Assembly: GCF_002532045.1 (NCBI RefSeq)
Contig: NZ_NWTG01000001.1
Span: 868,001-932,000 of the forward strand
DNA length: 64,000 nt
DNA from: Bradyrhizobium sp. C9
GTDB lineage: Bacteria; Pseudomonadota; Alphaproteobacteria; Rhizobiales; Xanthobacteraceae
Direction: 5' to 3'
A program made the position numbers and the translations under genes. Of this stretch, positions 16,843-25,091 are shown one piece after another; the stretch's first letter is position 1, and each line of letters opens with the position of its first letter. The notes under the pieces were generated by a model. It saw only the letters and a list, made by a program, of their open reading frames with translations, was not told the DNA's origin and did not search any database.

Positions 16843-17040
16843 ATGGTTTCTCCTGTGCTCATCCTTGCGGCGGCGTTCGTCGCCGGCTTCTGCTCCGGTT
16901 TCGCCACCCGCGCGTGGCGATCGCGCAAGCGCCGTGCGCAATATCGGATCTACGCGCCGTATGTGGCGCCGCCGGCCGCCAAATCGCCGCGGCGGGAACA
17001 GCCGGTCACTGCATTCGGCCACATGCGGCGCGCGTTCTAG
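16843..17040 (+). CDS. Small membrane-anchored basic protein (65 aa)
   Basis: Starting at ATG 16843 the frame gives a hydrophobic N-terminal helix (VSPVLILAAAFVAGFCSGFA), then a strongly basic stretch (RAWRSRKRRAQYR) and a Pro/Ala-rich tail, the design of a one-pass protein with a cytosolic basic tail. The frame is open upstream to 16705, but that part has no membrane-protein character. A direct repeat motif precedes the start. Function unknown. Confidence 0.45.
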   Translation: MVSPVLILAAAFVAGFCSGFATRAWRSRKRRAQYRIYAPYVAPPAAKSPRREQPVTAFGHMRRAF

Positions 17041-17198
17041 CGGGCTAGCTCGACCGAGGTAGCGCGACAGTGTCGTGAGTTGGGGTTGGCGGGCGACATG
17101 CAATCGGTCATTTTGCCTTCATTGCAGCAGCCGGACCGGGTTTGCGTGCCGGCGGGATGTCTCCGTTGGCCTGCACATCGTGAGGGAACTTGCACAGC

Positions 17199-17474
17199 AT
17201 GAGTGATCTCAGGGGGCATTCGCCAAGGCGGTATGTCGTCGATGTCAGTGGACGGCGCGTGCTGGTCGGTCTCACGCTTGAAGAGACCTCGGAATTCGAA
17301 GGACTGGACACCTCGCTACCGGTGCGGGGCGGTGAAGCCCAGGGTGCGGAACTGGTGCCGTCAGCCGTCGAGGGACGCTGGCTCGAGCTCTATGACAAGC
17401 ACGACAAGGCCTGGATCCAGTGGAAGGCCGACCTGAGGGCCGGGCAGGCGGGCAATTCACCGTTTTTTAACTAA
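17199..17474 (+). CDS. Hypothetical small protein (91 aa)
   Basis: A soluble 91-residue protein starting at ATG 17199, with GAGGG about 12 bases upstream (an in-frame TTG at 17190 is the alternative). It opens SDLRGHSPRRYVVDVSGRRV, followed by VLVGLTLEETSEFEGLD, and ends with a Trp-containing segment WLELYDKHDKAWIQWKADL. The LTLEETxEFExLD block has the look of a folded conserved protein. I do not recognise a family. Confidence 0.6.
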   Translation: MSDLRGHSPRRYVVDVSGRRVLVGLTLEETSEFEGLDTSLPVRGGEAQGAELVPSAVEGRWLELYDKHDKAWIQWKADLRAGQAGNSPFFN

Positions 17475-17529
17475 GACCGGGCGATTTTGAGCGATACTGC
17501 CTGAGTGGGCCCGAACCGGATACTGACAG

Positions 17530-17946
17530 ATGTTTCAGCTGTTTTTGCGGGCTCGCGCGCATGACCTGATCAGGTCGCGGCGTGGCGAGGAAGGTTTCAA
17601 GGCACGTTCCGCCGAGCGCGATGCCGAGACCGATCGCGCCCGGATCGGATCGATCATGGCCGCGATCGAGGCCGCGTTGCAGGCAGCCGAAAGCGAGCAA
17701 TCCGGTCTTGGCCGCCGTGTCGACGATGTTCTGGCCCGCGCCGCGGTGACACTGGGCAACGGCACCGACGAGTATCTGGAACGCGAGGCGCTTGACAACT
17801 ATCATCAAGACCTGTTTGACGCCGAGATCTCCAACGGCCAGCGTCGGCTGAAGGAATTGGCGACCGAGATTGCGCACTTCAAGTTCATGAAGGCCGCGGT
17901 CCTGAGCCGCTTTCCGGACTACAAACCTCCGGCCGCCAGCAACTGA
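17530..17946 (+). CDS. Conserved hypothetical helical protein (138 aa)
   Basis: A soluble protein rich in Ala, Glu and Arg and predicted almost wholly helical. Residues 25-65 form a long amphipathic helix suitable for a coiled coil, and the second half (YHQDLFDAEISNGQRRLKEL) is another. No signal peptide or membrane segment. It stands between the small gene at 17199 and the epimerase gene. The coding character is good, but I do not recognise a family. Confidence 0.7.
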   Translation: MFQLFLRARAHDLIRSRRGEEGFKARSAERDAETDRARIGSIMAAIEAALQAAESEQSGLGRRVDDVLARAAVTLGNGTDEYLEREALDNYHQDLFDAEISNGQRRLKELATEIAHFKFMKAAVLSRFPDYKPPAASN

Positions 17947-18043
17947 CGCGCCCCGCGGCCGCAACGCGAAGCCAGATGCTGCGGCCCGCGCCTGACGGCG
18001 TGTGCGGCCCGGTCCGGCGCAAGGCGAAAGGCACAGGCGAAAC

Positions 18044-19072
18044 GTGGTGATCGCAGGCAATCTACTCGTCACGGGCTGCGCCGGCTTTATCGGCTTCCAT
18101 CTGGCGGAGCATTTGCTGCGGGCGGGGCAGCCGGTCATCGGCATCGATAACCTGAACCAGTATTATGATCCGGCGCTCAAGCGCGCGCGGCTCGATCTGC
18201 TCAAGCAGCACCGTGGCTTCACCTTCCTGGAGCTCGACCTCGCCGACCGCGCCGGGATGAAAGCGCTGTTCGAGCGCTATCGCTTCGAGGTCGTGGTGCA
18301 TCTCGCTGCCCAGGCCGGCGTGCGCTACTCCCTGCAGAATCCGCACGCCTACATGGATTCCAATCTGGAGGGCTTCCTCAACGTCCTCGAGGGCTGCCGG
18401 CACACCGCGTGCCGGCATCTGCTGTTTGCGTCGTCATCGTCGGTCTACGGCGCCAACACCAAGCTGCCGTTCTCGGTCCACGACAACGTCGATCATCCGA
18501 TCAGCCTGTATGCCGCTACGAAGAAGGCCAACGAGCTGCTCGCTCACTCCTATAGCCACCTCTATCGCATCCCGACGACAGGGCTGCGGTTCTTCACCGT
18601 GTACGGGACCTGGTATCGGCCGGACATGGCGCTCTATGCGTTCGCGGATGCGATCACCAGCGGGAAACCGATCCAGCTGTTTAACAACGGCAACATGCGG
18701 CGCGATTTCACCTATGTCGATGACGTGGTCGAGGCGATGGTGCGGCTGATCGGCCGCGCGCCCGAAGGCGACGTCAACTGGTCGGGCGTGCATCCCGATC
18801 CGGGTTCGAGCAAGGCGCCGTGGCGCGTCTACAACATCGGCAACTCCAGGCCGGAAGAATTGATGCATGTGGTGGCGCTGCTCGAGCAGGGCTTCGGCCG
18901 GCAGGCCGAAAAGCAGTTGTTGCCAATGCAACCTGGAGATGTCCCGGAGACCTCAGCCGACGTTTCCGATCTGGAGCGTGAGATCGGCTTTCGGCCGCGG
19001 ACGCGGATCGAGGACGGCATTGCCGAATTTGTCGCCTGGTATCGGGCTTACCACAACGTCGATCGGACGTAG
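18044..19072 (+). CDS. NAD-dependent sugar-nucleotide epimerase, UDP-glucuronate 4-epimerase-like
   Basis: A 342-residue extended SDR enzyme. The NAD site TGCAGFIG is at about 10-17, the catalytic SSSSVYG and YxxxK (YAATKKANE) lie in the middle, and DNLNQYYDPALKRARL and YADMALY-like RPDMALYAFADAI are typical of UDP-glucuronate 4-epimerases, which make UDP-galacturonate for surface polysaccharide. The start is one of two adjacent GTG codons (18044 or 18047); the ribosome site is weak. It lies 3.2 kb before the sugar-phosphate transferase gene and plausibly supplies the same polysaccharide pathway, together with the uronate-forming dehydrogenase at 36072. The exact substrate is inferred from motif similarity. 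Confidence 0.85.
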   Translation: MVIAGNLLVTGCAGFIGFHLAEHLLRAGQPVIGIDNLNQYYDPALKRARLDLLKQHRGFTFLELDLADRAGMKALFERYRFEVVVHLAAQAGVRYSLQNPHAYMDSNLEGFLNVLEGCRHTACRHLLFASSSSVYGANTKLPFSVHDNVDHPISLYAATKKANELLAHSYSHLYRIPTTGLRFFTVYGTWYRPDMALYAFADAITSGKPIQLFNNGNMRRDFTYVDDVVEAMVRLIGRAPEGDVNWSGVHPDPGSSKAPWRVYNIGNSRPEELMHVVALLEQGFGRQAEKQLLPMQPGDVPETSADVSDLEREIGFRPRTRIEDGIAEFVAWYRAYHNVDRT

Positions 19073-19985
19073 TGCGCTGCTTGCGAATTCCGGCTCGAGA
19101 AAAACCTGGCTCGGGACGGAACGGAGTGCGGCAACGAGAGTTATCAATGGTTTTGCGTTCGCGTCAGCTGCGATCATCATGTCCAGCGCAATCGTTCGGG
19201 CGCACGCAATGGACGCTGAGGTCGAATGCGCCTGAATGCTTTGGTCGCGCGGGCGTTTCCACCGTGACGGCCGGGCAATCCTTGCTTCCGGCAGCACGAG
19301 CGGCGCGCCGAAGGATCTGCGCAACGATTTCAACTCATGCGTCGCCAATGGCGGCAAGATAGGCGACAGCACGCTTCCCAAAATCGAAATAGCGCGCGAG
19401 CGCGAGGCGCATTGCGAATTAGTGATGCTTATGGCGGTCGGTCGAATCCGCTGCTGTCCGCGTGGCAACCGTGCAAGTGCATGTGAGAACGCGGAGGCAG
19501 TTCACTGCTTCTGCCGAAGCCGAAACGCGTCAGCACTGCCTATTTTGAATTAGAATAGCATTGTCGCGTTCGGCCGAGGTCGAGGTGAATATCTTGCATG
19601 ATCGAGTGTACGGCATTGATTCGTTCCGCCGTGTCGTCAGGGGCGGATCAGAGCGCTCAGGTCCGCATCCTTGATGTTCGAAACGGATCGAAACATTCGA
19701 CGATCAATGCAGAAGACGCGCTGATCCATGCTGCTCGGTTCAACCTGTCATGCATGGCGAAAAAGCCGATTGATCGATGGCAGCAGATTTAGTGTGTGCA
19801 CGCTGTGTCTGGTGGAATATCTGGTTCGAACCCGGAACAATTCATCAGGTCCCGAGCCTTTGACGCGGCGACATTGTGATCGCCCGCAGGTCTGTCGCCG
19901 GCTTCGACGGCGATCGCTGCGATCAACGATCGTCAAATGATTTCATGCTCTTGCTCGCGCCTCATGGTCCGTTCCAGCTGCGCTC
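19073..19985. other. Gene-poor region after the epimerase gene
   Basis: No convincing gene in about 0.9 kb. A frame near 19140-19235 reads like a signal peptide (VINGFAFASAAIIMSSAIV, then RAHAMDAE) but stops at once. A second frame at 19236-19553 (105 codons) follows in another register with poor composition, so this may be a decayed gene for a small exported protein. The frame at 19598-19792 is not convincing. No repeat, terminator or RNA gene was recognised. Confidence 0.4.
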
Positions 19986-20219
19986 TCAGGCCGCGAGCTT
20001 CGTCGCTGCCGCGAACATCCCATCGTGACGACACATAAAAGGCCATCGTTCGAACATTTCGCGATCAGGTTGTGGAACCTGATCGAGAAAATTTAACGCG
20101 GAGCCACGTTCGTCGCAAACCTGCCCCATTAGCCGCATTCCATATGCGCGATCTAACTCTGTCATCGAAACTTCAATCACATCGCTCATACCCTTAACCG
20201 CAGAGCGAGGGCGCGCCAT
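19986..20219 (-). CDS. Possible small hypothetical protein (77 aa)
   Basis: A leftward frame with ATG at 20219, overlapping by two bases the ATG of the rightward gene at 20218; a second ATG at 20189 (MSDVIEVSMTELDRAYG) is an alternative start. Its composition is balanced, with Met, Asp, Glu, Phe and Trp, unlike random shadow frames. Neither start has a well-placed ribosome site. Treat it as a candidate only. Confidence 0.3.
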   Translation of the reverse strand: MARPRSAVKGMSDVIEVSMTELDRAYGMRLMGQVCDERGSALNFLDQVPQPDREMFERWPFMCRHDGMFAAATKLAA

Positions 20220-20430
20220 GAAGCAGCATAAAGTTCAACATTCGCATCAGCCAATCGAAGAGGCGTTGCTCGCGACCAATCAATCACTGCGCAACGAAGT
20301 CGTGGCGTTGATGCTTGATATCGCCGCGTTGCGTGAAATCCATGAGCGTCCAGCCGCGTCTCGTTCGTTCGGCGTGTCGCGTGAGCAGAACGGCGCACGC
20401 GTCGCATTGCGCCGGGTTCACCACAGCTAA
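20218..20430 (+). CDS. Small coiled-coil protein A (70 aa)
   Basis: A 70-residue protein from ATG 20218 with GCGAGGG about 7 bases upstream. Residues 14-43 form an amphipathic helix (EEALLATNQSLRNEVVALML...LREI) closely parallel to that of the protein at 20616-20801, which suggests a small paralogous family. The C-terminal third is basic and unstructured-looking. No known family recognised; a role as a small regulator or adaptor is only a guess. Confidence 0.5.
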   Translation: MKQHKVQHSHQPIEEALLATNQSLRNEVVALMLDIAALREIHERPAASRSFGVSREQNGARVALRRVHHS

Positions 20431-20615
20431 AGTCCGTCAGCCTGTTTCTTACCGAGCAGAAATTGCCGCCCACATCCAAGCCAATTGGCGAGGGGGCGGT
20501 GCTTGCCGTTGCGGACAATTCAATTTTAAATTGAAAATCTGATCGAGCAAGAGTCCCGGCACGATCAGATTGTCCGCGGCCCTTCGTACAATTCGGCACT
20601 GGCGCGGCCGAGCAG

Positions 20616-20801
20616 TCAGTGTTGGCGCATGGCCCTGCGCGTCACGACGTCAGAAAGACGTTCGCGCAGGATCCAGGTCTGCAACACGAGCTCGATGGCC
20701 GTATTTCGCAGCTCGAAATTCTCGGCGACAAGGCGTTCCAGGGCATCGGTCGCCTCGCTACACGCTGACTGGTTCCCCTCGAAGACCTTGAGATGCGCCA
20801 T
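20616..20801 (-). CDS. Small coiled-coil protein B (61 aa)
   Basis: A 61-residue protein from ATG 20801 with CGAGGA about 8 bases upstream. The helix LERLVAENFELRNTAIELVL...LRERL matches protein A (20218) at the L, A, N, LRN, L and LRE positions. It is convergent with A across a 185-bp spacer. No known family recognised, but the shared motif and ribosome sites make both more credible as genes. Confidence 0.5.
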   Translation of the reverse strand: MAHLKVFEGNQSACSEATDALERLVAENFELRNTAIELVLQTWILRERLSDVVTRRAMRQH

Positions 20802-21458
20802 AGTTTCGATCCTCGCAAAAAGTGTTGATCAGAGGTGGGCTCTGAACGGCGTCAGCGCTGGATAGTTCGTGGATGATCGGGCGGGTGTGCTTCCGCCTGA
20901 TAACTACCGGTAGCAAAGCGCTTAATTAACAACTTTAGGATCGAGCTATGAACGTTATGCGGAACGGGGGTGGTCTTCGAGTATGCGGGGGGTCTTACGA
21001 GGTTTAACGTATGTGTAACTACCGCTGCAAAGCCGCGCCCGCAAGCCGCCGGTTGCATGGGGTGCGGGATTAATTCGCTCGAATTTTGCGAAATATTTGC
21101 TTGATTTGCGGTGTAGTTGTCGTCGACTGTCATGGCGCACTCGCAATCCGTCGGAGAACTGATTGGGTGTTCTCATTTGCCGATGCAAAGGGTGCGCCAG
21201 TTGTGAGGACTAACTTCTCATACGCAAAAAGTCGTATAACTTTTTCTGTCAGGGCCTTCTGCGCGGGAATAAACGCTCACATATTTCGGTAACTAGCTTG
21301 CAGCTTCGACATTTCTTCGCGCAATGTGGCGCTGCCGACGGCAAGTTCGAGGCTCCCGAAACGCCCCCGCGGAAATCCTCAATTTGAATTTCCTGTTGCA
21401 TTTATATAGCTTATAGGCCATGCGATGTTTGCCAATCTAGGGGGCAATGAGATGACCA
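20802..21458. other. AT-richer gene-poor region
   Basis: About 650 bp visibly lower in GC than its surroundings, with many TAAC/GTTA words (for example 20899-20930 and 21000-21025) but no convincing gene. It may hold the promoter of the HTH gene at 21459 and the remains of an inserted element. Nothing else could be recognised. Confidence 0.4.
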
Positions 21459-21833
21459 ATGAGGCGTCATTCCACTGACGAGATAACTTCCAAGGTCAAA
21501 CAGGCCGAGGAACTCATGGCGCGCGGGCAGTCACAGGCCCAGGCGTGCAAGGTGCTGGGCGTTAGCGTGATGACATTTCATCGCTGGCGTAAGCAGGAGG
21601 CTGCACGCGGTCGTCCGGCGAATGGTACTGTCGCCGAGTTCGCCGCTCACACCGAAGATCGAGATGGGACCCCGCCTGCCCCCAGTCGTATTGATGAATT
21701 GCGGCTGGAAAATGAACGGCTGCGTCGCATCGTGACCGACCTGCTACTCGAGAAAATGAAGATCGAGGAGAAGCTTGCGCTCAGGTCCAGCGGCGGGAGC
21801 GGGTTGCCTCGCCGCGGTGAAGTCCAGAGCTGA
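21459..21833 (+). CDS. Stand-alone HTH protein resembling IS3-type transposase OrfA
   Basis: A 124-residue protein. The N-terminal helix-turn-helix (about 5-48: HSTDEITSKVKQAEELMARG, then CKVLGVSVMTFHRWRK) and C-terminal leucine-zipper-like helix (RIDELRLENERLRRIVTDLL at about 78-97) copy the layout of IS3-family OrfA. However, there is no OrfB (DDE integrase), no terminal inverted repeats and no frameshift site beside it. It is either the remnant of an insertion sequence or a domesticated DNA-binding protein. Its position just ahead of the polysaccharide locus makes a regulatory role worth testing. ATG 21459 is used. Confidence 0.65.
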   Translation: MRRHSTDEITSKVKQAEELMARGQSQAQACKVLGVSVMTFHRWRKQEAARGRPANGTVAEFAAHTEDRDGTPPAPSRIDELRLENERLRRIVTDLLLEKMKIEEKLALRSSGGSGLPRRGEVQS

Positions 21834-21846
21834 CGAAGCTCATCCG

Positions 21847-22152
21847 TTAGTGGATACGTGGGGGCCGGGGCGCCAGCAGCAGCTGGTCGCTCAGATGCGC
21901 CTTCTCTGATCTCGCGCGCAGATCTTCAAGGATCGGGCGCAGCCTGGCCTGTGCGAGGTCCAGACCCTTGACGATGTCCTGATTCGGCATTTCAGCCGGA
22001 AACCGGGCCGATCGCAGCTTGGTTTCAACCGCCTTGACCAGCACTTCGACATCGTCGCGGTGCTGGCCCGCGACGAGCTCGGCGCCCATCAGGCGTATCA
22101 AGTGAAGCAGCGCCACCAGCGCGGCCTCGGTTTCGCCAGCCGATGAACTCAT
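21847..22152 (-). CDS. Hypothetical soluble protein (101 aa)
   Basis: A helical 101-residue protein from ATG 22152, which has GGGAG about 6 bases upstream. It has no signal peptide or membrane segment; the middle (DDVEVLVKAVETKLRSARFP) reads like a folded helical domain. It is divergent from the sugar-phosphate transferase gene at 22248 and convergent with the HTH gene. No family recognised. Confidence 0.6.
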   Translation of the reverse strand: MSSSAGETEAALVALLHLIRLMGAELVAGQHRDDVEVLVKAVETKLRSARFPAEMPNQDIVKGLDLAQARLRPILEDLRARSEKAHLSDQLLLAPRPPRIH

Positions 22153-22223
22153 GGATGCTCCCTGCCTGACATTGCCGGCAGGCCTTGCGAGCTCACGACC
22201 TGCCTGATATTACACATGTGAAT

Positions 22224-22241
22224 TGTTAACACGAATGTTAA
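22224..22241 (-). promoter_or_regulatory. nTAACR-N6-YTAACR direct repeat, site 2
   Basis: On the minus strand TTAACA (22241-22236), six bases, TTAACA (22229-22224): a perfect pair with a 12-bp period. It ends 6 bases before ATG 22248 and sits where that gene's ribosome site should be, as well as in the divergent promoter region of the gene ending at 21847. Confidence 0.55.
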
Positions 22242-22247
22242 TTCCCG

Positions 22248-23690
22248 ATGGCCGACCTTTCGGACGCTCGATTGGCGAAGGTGCCGGTCTACTTCGGCGC
22301 CTTCTCGTCCGCATTTGCCTCGCTCGAGGCGTTCGCCGTCGCCTCCGAGATGATCATTGTCGTGTTGTCCAGCATCATTGGTGGCGCGGCCTATCATTTG
22401 TTTTACTACCACACGATCTATAGCAACAGCTTCGAGGGCTTTCTAGGGATCGGGGTTCTCGCCGCCATCCTTCACATGTTCGTGGCGAAGTCGCAGGGCC
22501 TCTACCATGCGCAGGTGCTGGCCGGTCTCGACCGGCGCTGGAGCAGCCTGCTCGGCGGGTGGTTTCTGGTTGTCCTGCTGATGACCCTGATCATCTTCCT
22601 TCTGAAGGTCGGCTCCGGCGTCTCGCGTGGGTCGGTGATGTCGTTTGGCTTGATCGGCGGTCTTGGGCTCGTGACGGGACGGACGCTGCTGCAGGCGCCG
22701 CTGCAACGCGCGATCGACCGCGGCATGCTGGCAACGCGCCGTGCGGTCGTGGTCGGGACGGCGGATGAATTGTCCCGGGTGCGGCAATCGAGCCTGCTGC
22801 GCGATTTCGGCCTCAGCGAGGTGCGACGGATCCAATTGTCCGGCCTGTCCGATGACGCGAGCGATCGCGCCGCCGTCGCGTCGGCGATTCGCGCGGCACG
22901 GGAGTGCGGTGCCGACGAGATCATTCTGGCGATGCCCTGGCAGCAGGAACCGCGCATCCAGTTCGTGTGCGATCAGCTGCGGGCGTCACCGCTGCCGGTG
23001 CGGCTGCTGCCGGATCGGACGGCGGAGCGATTCCTCGCGCTCCGGATGGTGGCGTCTGGCCCGATTCCGACACTGGAAATGCAGCGCTCGCCGCTGACCT
23101 CGGTCGAGCGCGCCGGCAAGCGGCTGTTCGACATCGTGGCATCGAGCGGCCTGCTGGTGCTGTTCGCGCCGCTTCTGATCGGGACGGCGATTGCGATCAA
23201 GCTCGACTCCAGGGGGCCGGTCCTGTTCAGGCAGCGCCGCAACGGGTTCGACGGCAGGCAATTCACCATCCTCAAATTCCGTTCCATGCATGTGCTCGAG
23301 GATGGCGATGTCATCACCCAGGCTCGCGCGAACGATCCGCGGCTGACCGGGATTGGCGCGACGCTGCGCCGCCGCAGCATCGACGAGCTGCCGCAGCTGG
23401 TGAACGTGCTGCGCGGCGACATGTCGCTGGTCGGGCCGCGGCCGCATGCGCTGGCGCATGACGACAAATACTCGAAGCTGATCGCAAGCTATGCGCAGCG
23501 CCAGCACGTCAAGCCGGGCATCACCGGTCTCGCACAAGTACAGGGACTGCGCGGCGCGACGCCGGCGATCGAGGATATGCAGCTGCGCGTCCAGCACGAC
23601 CTCATCTACATCAAGAGCTGGAGCTTCGTGCTCGACCTGCGCATCCTGCTGCGCACGGTCGGCGCGGTGCTGCGGCACAAGGGTGTCTGA
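22248..23690 (+). CDS. Undecaprenyl-phosphate sugar-1-phosphate transferase (polyisoprenyl-phosphate hexose-1-P transferase, GumD/WcaJ type)
   Basis: A 480-residue inner-membrane enzyme that starts exopolysaccharide repeat-unit assembly by putting a hexose-1-phosphate on undecaprenyl phosphate. The N-terminal half has about four to five hydrophobic segments and a CoA-binding-like fold (VVVGTADELSRV near 165). The catalytic bacterial sugar transferase domain (about 285-480) shows KRLFDIVAS, ILKFRSMH, RSIDELPQLVNVLRGDMSLV, then GPRPH, and KPGITGLAQVQG. It is full length. No Shine-Dalgarno is visible before ATG 22248; a direct-repeat motif occupies that space, so the start or a leaderless mode is open. 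Which sugar is loaded cannot be told from sequence. Confidence 0.93.
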   Translation: MADLSDARLAKVPVYFGAFSSAFASLEAFAVASEMIIVVLSSIIGGAAYHLFYYHTIYSNSFEGFLGIGVLAAILHMFVAKSQGLYHAQVLAGLDRRWSSLLGGWFLVVLLMTLIIFLLKVGSGVSRGSVMSFGLIGGLGLVTGRTLLQAPLQRAIDRGMLATRRAVVVGTADELSRVRQSSLLRDFGLSEVRRIQLSGLSDDASDRAAVASAIRAARECGADEIILAMPWQQEPRIQFVCDQLRASPLPVRLLPDRTAERFLALRMVASGPIPTLEMQRSPLTSVERAGKRLFDIVASSGLLVLFAPLLIGTAIAIKLDSRGPVLFRQRRNGFDGRQFTILKFRSMHVLEDGDVITQARANDPRLTGIGATLRRRSIDELPQLVNVLRGDMSLVGPRPHALAHDDKYSKLIASYAQRQHVKPGITGLAQVQGLRGATPAIEDMQLRVQHDLIYIKSWSFVLDLRILLRTVGAVLRHKGV

Positions 23691-23730
23691 TGGTCGGGTA
23701 CACGATGGCCGTTCGCGGGCCGATTGCGCC

Positions 23731-24312
23731 TTACTCGGGGATGCTCTGGTTGGCGTCCTTGAATTCCGCCTCGATGATGCGCCGGTTGGCATCGCTCGCC
23801 ACGCGATAGGCCTGGCCGATCGCACCCTTCAGCTCCGGCGCGCGGGTGAGGATCAGACGGATTTGCCGCTGCAACAGATCGACCAGCTCCACATCGCGCG
23901 TGGTATCGACCTGCGCCAGCAGGATCAGGCGCGGCGCGATCAGGTCGCTGCGGTTGAAGCCGGTGTAGTAGGACATCTTCAGCGCCTTCGATGCGGTCGG
24001 GTTCAGCCAGTCGAACCGCCCGGTCGCCGAGGCGAGGCCGAGCCAGCCGCCGGCGTCCATCGGCGAGAGCCGAAGCGCGCGGGTGAAGGCGGCTTCGGCC
24101 GCCTCGGGCGAGGTCTGCAATTCGCTCCAGCCGTCGGCGAGCCACAGCTCGCTCCTGACCACGCCGAGGCCGGCCGCGAGCGAAGGCTTGCCGCGCAATG
24201 CATCGGCGGCGAGCCACCAGGCCGACAGGGCCAGCGTCGCGGCGCCGATCAGGATTGCTGCCGGCACGAAGGCCGGCGACAGCCGCCGCGCGTCTGCCTT
24301 CGCGCTAGCCAT
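23731..24312 (-). CDS. Membrane-anchored hypothetical protein with TPR-like region (193 aa)
   Basis: One N-terminal hydrophobic segment (about 14-33) followed by a periplasmic-type soluble part. Residues 65-95 (SPEAAEAAFTRALRLSPMDAGGWLGLASA) look like a TPR unit. The stop is near the end of the transferase gene, with which it converges. Its start overlaps the end of the phosphatase gene at 24305 by 8 bp, so the two are translationally coupled along with the membrane protein at 25092. Role unknown, presumably in export or assembly of the polysaccharide. Confidence 0.75.
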   Translation of the reverse strand: MASAKADARRLSPAFVPAAILIGAATLALSAWWLAADALRGKPSLAAGLGVVRSELWLADGWSELQTSPEAAEAAFTRALRLSPMDAGGWLGLASATGRFDWLNPTASKALKMSYYTGFNRSDLIAPRLILLAQVDTTRDVELVDLLQRQIRLILTRAPELKGAIGQAYRVASDANRRIIEAEFKDANQSIPE

Positions 24313-25084
24313 GGCGCGCTGCCCGGTTGCCGGTCATCAGCAGGGTACGCTGCGCGCCCTCCAGCTTGACGCAGGTCAGGCGGCCCGTCGCATAGGCGCC
24401 GGTGTCGACATTGATGCGGTTGCGCAGCAGCTCGGCTTCCTGCATCGGCGTGTGGCCGTGGACCACGACCTTGCCGAAATCATCTTCCGACACCAGGAAG
24501 TCGTCGCGGATCCAGAGCAGGTCCTCCTTGCGCTGTTGCTTCAGCGCGACGCCGGGCCTGACGCCGGCATGCACGAAGAAATAGCGGCCGCGGGAATAGC
24601 TGATCGGCAGCGAGCGCAGGAAGGCGAGATGGGCAGGCGGCATCTGGCGGACCAATGCCTGCGCGAGCGCACGCCGTTCCGCGGCGTCGGGATTGAGCGA
24701 GGGCGTCAGGCCATAGGACATCAGCGTCTGCAGGCCGCCGAACTGCCGCCATTGCGCCAGCATGTCGGGATTGACGAGAAACTCCAGCAGGCAGGCCTCG
24801 TGATTGCCGAGCAGGCAGACCATGCTGTGGGTGCGGCGGCGCTGGTCGAGTATCGCGATCACATCGCGTGAATCCGGTCCGCGATCGATGTAGTCGCCAA
24901 GGAAGACCTGGATCGGCCGCGCCGGACGGGACTTGCGGATATCGGCATCGATCCGCGCGCAGATCTCGTGCAGCAGGTTGGCGTGTCCGTGGATGTCGCC
25001 GACCGCATAGATGCAGGCCTCGTCGCTCTCGTCATGCTCGAGATCGCCGGTCTGGCCGACCATCCGCCGGAGGAGGCTGCGCAT
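24305..25084 (-). CDS. Calcineurin-like metallophosphoesterase (Ser/Thr phosphatase type)
   Basis: A 259-residue soluble phosphoesterase with all metal-ligand motifs: GDIHG (29-33), GDYIDRG (63-69), GNHE (93-96) and HGHT near 209, followed by the terminal histidine/Asp segment INVDTGAYATG. This is the pattern of bacterial PrpA/lambda-type protein phosphatases. It is sandwiched between two membrane proteins in an exopolysaccharide locus, so it may act on a lipid-linked or protein phosphate in that pathway; this is inference. It overlaps the downstream gene by 8 bp and lies 7 bp after the upstream gene. Confidence 0.88.
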   Translation of the reverse strand: MRSLLRRMVGQTGDLEHDESDEACIYAVGDIHGHANLLHEICARIDADIRKSRPARPIQVFLGDYIDRGPDSRDVIAILDQRRRTHSMVCLLGNHEACLLEFLVNPDMLAQWRQFGGLQTLMSYGLTPSLNPDAAERRALAQALVRQMPPAHLAFLRSLPISYSRGRYFFVHAGVRPGVALKQQRKEDLLWIRDDFLVSEDDFGKVVVHGHTPMQEAELLRNRINVDTGAYATGRLTCVKLEGAQRTLLMTGNRAARHG

Positions 25085-25091
25085 CTGTGGT

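Noticed and set aside
19598..19792. 64-codon frame in the gene-poor region
   Set aside because: Poor ribosome site and no recognisable features or composition bias.
21459..21833. Complete IS3-type insertion sequence
   Set aside because: No OrfB, no terminal inverted repeats and no target-site duplication could be seen around the OrfA-like gene.
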